This document shows positions 34,406 through 41,539 of a stretch of DNA of 64,000 nt, piece after piece (within the stretch, counting starts at the first letter, position 1; each line of letters begins with the position of its first letter). Source of the DNA: Pleomorphovibrio marinus (GTDB lineage: Bacteria; Bacteroidota; Bacteroidia; Cytophagales; Cyclobacteriaceae); contig NZ_QCXY01000010.1 of NCBI RefSeq assembly GCF_003347495.1, positions 124,001 to 188,000 of the forward strand, read 5' to 3'. The notes under the pieces are model-generated. The model searched no databases, was not told the DNA's origin, and was given only the letters and a program-made list of their open reading frames with translations. The position numbers were made by a program, and so were the translations under genes.

Positions 34406-35374
34406 ATGGAGAAACTATTGATAACGGGTGCCGGTGGCCAACTTGGTTCTGAACTTACCCTTGCTCTTGCGGAAACTTACGGGGAAAATTCGGTACTCGC
34501 CACCGATGTCAACCCCGCCGCTGAAAAAATTCTGAAAGGCATTCCCTTTCGGCCCTTGGATGTGATGGATGCCCGGTCAATTGCCATGCTAGTCGAAAAA
34601 GAAAAAGTCACCCAGATTTATCATTTGGCAGCTATATTGTCGGCAGTGGGGGAGAAACAACCCCTCAAGGCCTGGTCTCTAAATATGGACAGCCTATTAT
34701 CGGTTTTGGAGTTGGCAAGGGAAAAAAAATTGAGCAAGGTATACTGGCCTTCGTCCATCGCTGTATTTGGCCCCAACACCCCTTCGCATCAGACTCCTCA
34801 AAATTGCATACAGGATCCACGGACCGTGTATGGTATTTCCAAACAGGCCGGTGAAAAGTGGTGCGAATACTATTTCCTGAAACATGGAGTGGACGTCAGG
34901 AGCCTTCGCTATCCTGGGCTTATTGGATACAAGAGCCTTCCTGGTGGTGGCACTACAGATTATGCCGTTGAAATTTACCATAAGGCTTTGGAAGGCAAAA
35001 CTTTTACGTGTTTCTTAAAAAAAGACACCTTGTTGCCCATGATGTATATGCCCGATGCGATAAAGGCTACGCTCGCACTTATGGAGGCACCCAAAAACCA
35101 AATCAGAATCCGCTCTGCATACAACGTCTCCGCTATGAGCATCACCCCAGAGCAAGTGTATCAAAGTATCCGAGAGCATTTGCCCGAATTCAACATCCTC
35201 TATGAGCAGGATTACCGCCAAGCCATCGCTGATGGCTGGCCGCGCAGTATAGATGATCGGAACGCCAGGGATCACTGGGGGTGGCGGCCTTCCTATGACC
35301 TCCCTAAAATGACCCAAGACATGCTTTCTCACCTTCCAAACTATTTCCCCCACTTATATGAACAGCCACATTAA
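34406..35374 (+). CDS. SDR-type L-threonine 3-dehydrogenase
   Basis: A 322-aa extended SDR protein of the UDP-galactose-4-epimerase fold. The NAD motif TGAGGQLGSE is at residues 7-16, LDVMDA is at 51-56, a serine pair lies in WPSSIAVFGP, and the catalytic pair Tyr142/Lys146 is in TVYGISKQAGE. RYPGLIG and LPMMYMPDAIKATL follow, as in GalE-like threonine dehydrogenases of Flavobacteria and Cupriavidus. These oxidise threonine to 2-amino-3-oxobutyrate with NAD, the substrate of Kbl. The divergent kbl gene strongly supports this over a sugar epimerase. It overlaps the following lipoprotein gene by 17 bp. Confidence 0.9.
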   Translation: MEKLLITGAGGQLGSELTLALAETYGENSVLATDVNPAAEKILKGIPFRPLDVMDARSIAMLVEKEKVTQIYHLAAILSAVGEKQPLKAWSLNMDSLLSVLELAREKKLSKVYWPSSIAVFGPNTPSHQTPQNCIQDPRTVYGISKQAGEKWCEYYFLKHGVDVRSLRYPGLIGYKSLPGGGTTDYAVEIYHKALEGKTFTCFLKKDTLLPMMYMPDAIKATLALMEAPKNQIRIRSAYNVSAMSITPEQVYQSIREHLPEFNILYEQDYRQAIADGWPRSIDDRNARDHWGWRPSYDLPKMTQDMLSHLPNYFPHLYEQPH

Positions 35375-35843
35375 TTATTTAGTCCTAATATTTTCTCTAA
35401 TAATAGCATGTGACAGTCCTAGTACCGAGGAAAGATATGAAGGGGAATCGCCCCTACCTGCACCTAAGGATGAAATTATTCTGGAAAAAGAAACAGCTAC
35501 CTGGCTGAGCTATGAAGGAATCATTCCCTGCGCGGACTGCCGTGGAATCAAAATGGAGCTAAGACTGGAAAACAGCCCCGAGAAAACCGAACGAATTTAT
35601 GAGTTGAGTGAAACTTACCTGGATACCAAAGACGGGGACAGGAATTTCCTGTCCAAAGGCCTACTGGAAGTGGGCTACGGCATAGAAGGAAACCCCAATG
35701 CCTTTGTGATCAAACTGATGGATGAGGAGGGGAACCTCACTCGGTCCTTTATCCAAGATGAGGAAGGAGGCTTGGAAATGTTGGATACCGCAAATCGACG
35801 AATGGTCTCAGAATTCAACTATACACTGATCAAAATCCGATAA
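35358..35843 (+). CDS. NlpE N-terminal domain-like lipoprotein
   Basis: A 161-aa lipoprotein. The signal peptide ends with a lipobox (SLIIACDS), making Cys18 the lipidated residue. The mature domain has YEGIIPCADCRGIKMELRL, matching the NlpE N-terminal motif G-x-x-P-C-A-D-C with Cys58 and Cys61. In E. coli NlpE these cysteines sense copper or surface contact and signal through Cpx; only the N-terminal domain is present here. Outer or inner membrane anchoring is not determined. Its start lies inside the threonine dehydrogenase gene (17-bp overlap). The link to that pathway is unclear. Confidence 0.82.
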   Translation: MNSHINYLVLIFSLIIACDSPSTEERYEGESPLPAPKDEIILEKETATWLSYEGIIPCADCRGIKMELRLENSPEKTERIYELSETYLDTKDGDRNFLSKGLLEVGYGIEGNPNAFVIKLMDEEGNLTRSFIQDEEGGLEMLDTANRRMVSEFNYTLIKIR

Positions 35844-35897
35844 GGGTGCAAAATACTGTCGGTGCGGAAGGACGGGTACCTTTCCTACTAATCAATG

Positions 35898-35943
35898 AGG
35901 CAGCCAAGCGAAAAGAGTTACAATTGGCTTGGCTGCCTTTAAA
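35898..35943. terminator. convergent terminator-like hairpin
   Basis: A perfect 12-bp stem AGGCAGCCAAGC (35898-35909) / GCTTGGCTGCCT (35927-35938) with a 17-nt loop, followed by TTT and then A residues. It separates the NlpE-like gene (+) from the GH2-like lipoprotein gene (-). Confidence 0.65.
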
Positions 35944-35967
35944 AATGTCAATTTAGAATATAGCCTT

Positions 35968-37257
35968 TTATCTCAGCAAAACGTAGAATGGCAGGTTATG
36001 ACTTGCAAAATTCCCTTTATCGTCATGGACGAAGACAAACAACCTATAGGTACCTTCCTCCTCAGGGGCTGAAAACCTAATCTCAGCGTCAGGTTCCGAT
36101 TCAAACAGATGGTTATAGTTGTACACAAACCTACCAGGAATATGTTCGGTTATCCCATCATGCCGAATTTCCCACTTATAGTTCAGTGGATCGTCTTCAG
36201 GATCGTCGGCCACTACGGTTGCAAAATATTGCTGTCCCGACTCAAGGTAAATGTTGTCCTCCCTGTCTTGTGGTTGGATAGATAATCCATAGATTTTTGG
36301 GGCAAAATTAACCCTATCCGAATCAAGCCACTGGCTCTCCAAAATATTAAAAGATTCGGACCTATACCCTTCCTCAGAAAAAAGACTAAACCAAGTATGT
36401 GTTATCTCATATTTATGCCCCCAATAAAATGCGTAACCTCCCAAGCCCATCTCTCTATCACTACTTACTATTTCCCAAAAATCAGCCGTTGTTTGTGCCT
36501 TCTCGGTAGTGCTTAATTCTTTGTGGGCTCCCCACTCCGTATCTCTCACTTCCCAATGTCCTATAGAACCGAACTCGGAAACAATGTAAGCCTTTCCCCA
36601 ACCTGTGGGACTTCGCATATCATCTGCGACATCCGGCAATCTTTCAAAAGCATTGATCCCCAAAATGTCAACGTAAGGACACAAAATCCTCATAAAACCA
36701 TACTTCCCCAAGTGCTTACCCGCAGTGGTGGTAGTCATTACGGGATGATTAGGGTCTACTTCGTGAATCATTTTGGCAATCTTATTGATCATGTAGCATA
36801 CCAAAATCCTGTTGCCTCCATGGAGGTGAACCTCATTACCAACACCCCATATTAGCAGCGCAGGATGATCTTTATACTTTTCTACAAGCTCCTTTATCTC
36901 CTCCACTTTTTGATTTACTGCTCGGAAATTAAGGTAGTTAAAGTCTTCCCCCCATGCTGCCTTTCCTATTTCTATTCCAAGCGTGACAGTGAGCCCATGC
37001 TTGTGGGCCTCGTCTAATATTCTACCTGCCTCATGGGTGCTCCATGTTCTTACAGAATTCCCCCCGATTCTAGCCAATTCATCAAAGTGCTCGGTACCAC
37101 CCCCTCCTCTAATATAGTAGGGTTCTCCATTCCTATATAATTGGTAACTTCCATCTTCAAGTCGAAGTTCTACAACTTTTTCACCATGATTTTCATTTTC
37201 CCTACATCCAAAAATAGTCGCTAACACTATTAATCCAATCACTTTTATTCTCCACAT
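35968..37257 (-). CDS. GH2-like TIM-barrel lipoprotein (probable glycoside hydrolase)
   Basis: A 429-aa lipoprotein; the start is set at ATG 37257 rather than the GTG at 37266. The signal peptide ends ATIFGCRENE, so Cys18 is lipidated. The barrel resembles GH2 catalytic domains: YIRGGGGTEH near residue 50, LIWGVGNEVH with acid/base candidate Glu142, and AYIVSEFGS with nucleophile candidate Glu228. An Ig-like domain (about 300-425) follows, with VVADDPEDDPLNYKWEI and EGTYRLFVFVHDDKGN. Both parts align with the C-terminal third of the divergent 1311-aa fusion protein (matching positions 1019 and 1118), so the two are paralogous. Substrate unknown; action on the polymer made by the neighbour is inferred. 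Confidence 0.75.
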   Translation of the reverse strand: MWRIKVIGLIVLATIFGCRENENHGEKVVELRLEDGSYQLYRNGEPYYIRGGGGTEHFDELARIGGNSVRTWSTHEAGRILDEAHKHGLTVTLGIEIGKAAWGEDFNYLNFRAVNQKVEEIKELVEKYKDHPALLIWGVGNEVHLHGGNRILVCYMINKIAKMIHEVDPNHPVMTTTTAGKHLGKYGFMRILCPYVDILGINAFERLPDVADDMRSPTGWGKAYIVSEFGSIGHWEVRDTEWGAHKELSTTEKAQTTADFWEIVSSDREMGLGGYAFYWGHKYEITHTWFSLFSEEGYRSESFNILESQWLDSDRVNFAPKIYGLSIQPQDREDNIYLESGQQYFATVVADDPEDDPLNYKWEIRHDGITEHIPGRFVYNYNHLFESEPDAEIRFSAPEEEGTYRLFVFVHDDKGNFASHNLPFYVLLR

Positions 37258-37431
37258 GACCAACACCTAATTTTTTCGAAATCCTCTTAGTTTATTCTTT
37301 CAAAGTTAAGAAATATCTATTATATTTACAAAATAATGTATTTCAAATATACTTTTTTGTATTTTGAAAAATTAAAATTTTATTATGCTTTTAAATTATT
37401 GTAGGGGAGAAGTTAAAAAATTAAACTATTG

Positions 37432-40400
37432 ATGGAATCTATATTAAGAAAAAGAGGGGGAGAATTTTTTAAAGAAGGGCTTAAAATCAAGATTTTACTT
37501 GTGATTTCAGTCCTTTCACTTGGCTATTTTTTAATCAATTTTTTCTCAAATGTGGGGATGGGACATGTGGTACTCTACTATTTGCTCACCATCGGACTTT
37601 GTCTAAAAGTACTTAAAGTTTGTTTTGAGTGGTACCACTTTGGTGGGTTGAAAAAGAAAAATGGCAAGAGTAAAACTGTCCGAACATACACTGTCGACAT
37701 GTTTACTACTGCGTGTCCCGGAGAACCATTTGATATGATCAGGGATACCTTAAAGGCAATGGTGGAGGTGCGCTATCCGCATAAAACCTATCTTTGTGAC
37801 GAGGGCAATGACCCAAAACTTAAAGCGTTATGTTTAAGGCTTGGGGTGGTTCATGTGACTAGGGACACGCATGAAAATGCCAAAGCCGGAAACATAAATA
37901 ACGCCCTGAAGCAGGCAAAAGGGGAGATTTGTGTGATTCTTGACCCCGACCACGCCCCCACTCCAGATTTCCTGGATGAAGTCCTTCATCCTTTTGAGGA
38001 TCCGCAGATAGGGTATGTGCAAGTAGTTCAAGCATACGGCAACCAAAAGGAATCGCTAATAGCTAGAGCAGCAGCCGAACAAACTTACCTTTTTTATGGT
38101 CCTTATATGAACGCAATGAGCGATTTTGGTACCGCCCAAGCAATCGGGGCAAACTGTACTTTCAGAAGGTCTGCTCTTGATTCCATCGGCGGTCATGCTC
38201 CGGGTTTAACCGAAGACATGCATACATCCATGTTGCTTCATGCCAAGGGCTGGAAATCAGTTTATATTCCCAAAATTCTATCTAGGGGACTTGTTCCATC
38301 TAGTCTTTCCGCCTATTATTCCCAGCAACTCAAATGGAGTAGGGGTTCCTTTGATTTATGGATAAACCTTTTCCCAAAATTATTCAACAAATTTTCCTGG
38401 AGACAAAAAATTCATTATGGCTTAATGCCCATATATTATTTATTTGGACTGGTGACCTTAATTGACATTGTCGTTCCTGCCTATTCGTTAATCACTGGAA
38501 ATTACCCGTGGTTAATGAATCCTATCGCGTTCTTTACCTATTACACACCATTTCTGGTATGTTCACTGTTGTTTCGGTTTAAGGCACAAGATTGGCTAAA
38601 TGAACCCCAAGAAAGGGGGTTGCATCTATTAGGAGGAATTGTCAGAGTAGGTACATGGTGGATCTATATTATCGGTTTTCTTTATACGCTTTTAAACATT
38701 AAAGTGCCGTACATACCTACCCCGAAAGAACATACCTCAAAAAATGAATTGTTGTTAGGGCTTCCAAATCTGGTGGTGGCATTGTTTTGTCTAGGAACGG
38801 CCTGGTATGGCTTAAGTTATGATTGGCAGCCCTATAGCCTGCTTATGGCAAGTTTCTCCTTAATCAACTTTGCCATATTTTCTCTGGCCTTTTTCGTGGG
38901 ACAATACACCTTGATCAGTAGGATAAAAGATCTTTTCAGGACCTTGGAAAACACCATCGTGGAAAGGATATATTATGGGTTTATAGGTAGGCTACAAAAA
39001 AACACACTGACCATTAGCCTTCTTGGTCTTTTGATCACATCCATTTTAATTTACTCCAATTTCAAAATTGAAAAGGGTATCCAGATTTTCCGTTCAGACG
39101 AGCATCAGGCCGCTACCAATGTAGGTGGTGATTACATAGGAATTTATTCTCCGGAGTTTGATGAGGATTTTGATGTAAGTATTCTAAACGAAACTGAAGA
39201 AAGCCTTCAGAGCCAGTGGTCCATTATTTCGACTTATCTTGCCTGGGGGAATGAGCAATTTCCAACAGAAAAATGGAAATTTATAGTTGAAAAGGGTGCA
39301 ATTCCTATGATAACTTGGGAACCTTTTACCAATAAATTTGGCCAATATTCCGACCACCCACTTATTTCCACAAACAAGAAAGTTTTTAAGAACATCACGG
39401 AGGGATATTTTGACGCTTATGTGGATAGCATGGCACTGGCATTAAGGGAATTAAAATCTCCTGTGTTTTTGAGGTTTGCCCATGAGATGGAAAACCCCAT
39501 GTATCCGTGGTCAAAAACGGGAAACAATACTGCTGAGGAATTTAAGGAAGCCTGGAAGTATGTTCACTATAGGTTTGACTCATTAGGTGCACATAATGTT
39601 TCTTGGGTGTGGAGCCCTTGGTCTGTAGATGGCATAGATGACTATTTTCCTTATGGGGAAAACGGATCTGTGACTCAATACGTGGACTGGGTGAGTCTCA
39701 CCGCTCTCAACTATGGAAAAGCCAGTCCTGATTCTACCAATGTAGAATTCACAGACATCTACCTGCCTTTCAAAGAGAAACTGAATGAAAAAGACATAGA
39801 ATTGCCCGTAATGCTTGCGGAGTTCGGTTCCACCTCCTATGGAAATACCGCTAGGGATTGGAACCAAGAGTCTTTGAACCTCATCAAAACAAAATTTCCA
39901 GAAATTAAATCGATCGTATTTTTCTATAGCGATATAGATAAAAATTGGATTACCCCCTGGAGGCCTACTCCCCAAGAAGCATTTATTGATTGGAAGTTTG
40001 ACATGGAGGAATTAGCAGCAGTCATCAAAACCCTTCAGCGCTCGTTGGTGAACAATCTACCTCCAAAAACCAATGCTGAAAAGGCTCAGCGGAAAAAATC
40101 AAAAAGCATAGAAGGTGAACCTGGAGACTTTGTTTGGAAAGTGGACGGTGAAGATTTCTATATGCGGGGGATTTGCTACAATGCAGGACATGATTGGCAT
40201 GATGGATTCTTCCCATTAAGCAGGAAGCAGGTAAGGGAAGATTTTGCCAAAATAAAAGAGATGGGAGCAAATACGATCAGAAGGTACCAACCCAGCATCT
40301 ATGACAGCAACATCCTGAAAACCGCTGAGGAATTTGACCTTAAGGTAATGTATGGCTTTTGGTTTGACCCTAAAACAGATTTTCTAAAGGATAAATCCAC

Positions 40401-41367
40401 TGTGCAGGCCTATAAAAAGAAAGTGTTGAAAAACGTCAAAAAGCATCTGGACAACCCCTCTATTATTGCCTGGAATATTGGTAATGAAACCTATGGGCTA
40501 TTAAAAAAACACTATGCCAAACCCTACCTGACACTCAATAGAAGGGCATACCTGGAATTCTTGGAGGAATTGGCACAAGCTATTCAAGAAATCGATCCGG
40601 AAAGGCCAGTTTTTTCCTCCGAAGAACATGACCACTACCGATTGATTTCCACAATTTTAGATTTCAAAAATTTTGCTCCATCAATAGATGTTATAGGCAT
40701 AAATTCTTATTACGAGGAAAATATTTCTACATTAAATCAAATGTTTACCTCCTTAGATAGTCTACGCCCTTATGCTGTGACGGAATTCGGACCTAAAGGC
40801 TATTGGAATCGCGAGTTTGGGGATTTTTGGAATGACAGCCTCCTCATTGAACTTTCCTCCTTGAGAAAAGCCGAATGGTATGAAAAACAATGGGATGAAT
40901 ATATCGCTAACTCTAAGGGGGATAACCTGGGAGGACTCGCTTTTAGCTGGAGGGATAGGTACGAAGGAACCGCTACCTGGTTTGGCATCAGTGATTATGA
41001 GGGCAGGATCAAACCTGCGTATAGTTACCTGAAGAGAGCTTGGACAGGAGCACCAATCGAAGAAGACCAGTTTGCAGACTTGACAATAGTCAGTCATTGG
41101 AATGCTGCCCGGCCTGGCGAATCCTTCTGGCTATCCGCAGCCACTACCAATAACAATCAAGACACGCTTACCTATCATTGGGAGGTTTATGACCAAAACA
41201 AATGGGAAGAAAAATCTATCCTCACAGAGTCTTTGTTGGACAACCAATACGTTAAAATTCAAGTCCCCAAGGGGGGGGGCGATTACAGAATATATGTGTA
41301 TGCCACTGATTCCAAGGATAATGTGGTTACCGCATCAAGGCCCTTGATCATTGGCCAGAATGAATAA
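37432..41367 (+). CDS. trimodular membrane protein: processive GT2 synthase + GH26 + GH2-like TIM barrel
   Basis: A 1311-aa protein (ATG 37432; TTG 37429 possible). Two N-terminal helices (about 20-65) precede a cytoplasmic GT2 domain (about 85-320) like bacterial cellulose synthase: HENAKAGNINNAL, ILDPDHAPTPDFL (Asp171, Asp173), TED (260-262) and QQLKWSRG (298-305), where K replaces the usual R of QxxRW. Several helices follow, with a PYIPTPKEH segment placed like the BcsA gating loop, then a last helix (about 525-544). Next come a GH26 domain (about 565-860; RFAHEMENP Glu685, LAEFGST Glu797) and a GH2-like barrel (about 890-1205; AWNIGNE Glu1019, VTEFGP Glu1118), then an Ig-like domain. Polymer synthesis in the cytoplasm and trimming in the periplasm are inferred. 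Confidence 0.82.
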   Translation: MESILRKRGGEFFKEGLKIKILLVISVLSLGYFLINFFSNVGMGHVVLYYLLTIGLCLKVLKVCFEWYHFGGLKKKNGKSKTVRTYTVDMFTTACPGEPFDMIRDTLKAMVEVRYPHKTYLCDEGNDPKLKALCLRLGVVHVTRDTHENAKAGNINNALKQAKGEICVILDPDHAPTPDFLDEVLHPFEDPQIGYVQVVQAYGNQKESLIARAAAEQTYLFYGPYMNAMSDFGTAQAIGANCTFRRSALDSIGGHAPGLTEDMHTSMLLHAKGWKSVYIPKILSRGLVPSSLSAYYSQQLKWSRGSFDLWINLFPKLFNKFSWRQKIHYGLMPIYYLFGLVTLIDIVVPAYSLITGNYPWLMNPIAFFTYYTPFLVCSLLFRFKAQDWLNEPQERGLHLLGGIVRVGTWWIYIIGFLYTLLNIKVPYIPTPKEHTSKNELLLGLPNLVVALFCLGTAWYGLSYDWQPYSLLMASFSLINFAIFSLAFFVGQYTLISRIKDLFRTLENTIVERIYYGFIGRLQKNTLTISLLGLLITSILIYSNFKIEKGIQIFRSDEHQAATNVGGDYIGIYSPEFDEDFDVSILNETEESLQSQWSIISTYLAWGNEQFPTEKWKFIVEKGAIPMITWEPFTNKFGQYSDHPLISTNKKVFKNITEGYFDAYVDSMALALRELKSPVFLRFAHEMENPMYPWSKTGNNTAEEFKEAWKYVHYRFDSLGAHNVSWVWSPWSVDGIDDYFPYGENGSVTQYVDWVSLTALNYGKASPDSTNVEFTDIYLPFKEKLNEKDIELPVMLAEFGSTSYGNTARDWNQESLNLIKTKFPEIKSIVFFYSDIDKNWITPWRPTPQEAFIDWKFDMEELAAVIKTLQRSLVNNLPPKTNAEKAQRKKSKSIEGEPGDFVWKVDGEDFYMRGICYNAGHDWHDGFFPLSRKQVREDFAKIKEMGANTIRRYQPSIYDSNILKTAEEFDLKVMYGFWFDPKTDFLKDKSTVQAYKKKVLKNVKKHLDNPSIIAWNIGNETYGLLKKHYAKPYLTLNRRAYLEFLEELAQAIQEIDPERPVFSSEEHDHYRLISTILDFKNFAPSIDVIGINSYYEENISTLNQMFTSLDSLRPYAVTEFGPKGYWNREFGDFWNDSLLIELSSLRKAEWYEKQWDEYIANSKGDNLGGLAFSWRDRYEGTATWFGISDYEGRIKPAYSYLKRAWTGAPIEEDQFADLTIVSHWNAARPGESFWLSAATTNNNQDTLTYHWEVYDQNKWEEKSILTESLLDNQYVKIQVPKGGGDYRIYVYATDSKDNVVTASRPLIIGQNE

Positions 41368-41410
41368 AACTGTAAAAAAACACCAAGGCAATTAAGACCT
41401 TAATTAATGC

Positions 41411-41466
41411 TGGTTTTCCTTTCAGAAAGTAACCTTAAGTTTGGGATACAAATGAAAGGAAAACCA
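41411..41466. repeat. 14-bp perfect inverted repeat, 28-nt spacer
   Basis: TGGTTTTCCTTTCA (41411-41424) and TGAAAGGAAAACCA (41453-41466). It lies between the fusion gene stop and the cytochrome gene, about 74 bp before the latter's ATG. There is no T run after it. It could be a hairpin at the end of the first transcript or an operator for the second. Confidence 0.7.
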
Positions 41467-41539
41467 TTAAACCTCCTAGGGAGCAGCCAACAAAAAAGGA
41501 GTTGCATGCAGACGGAAAAATCCGTATTTTAGGAACTGC

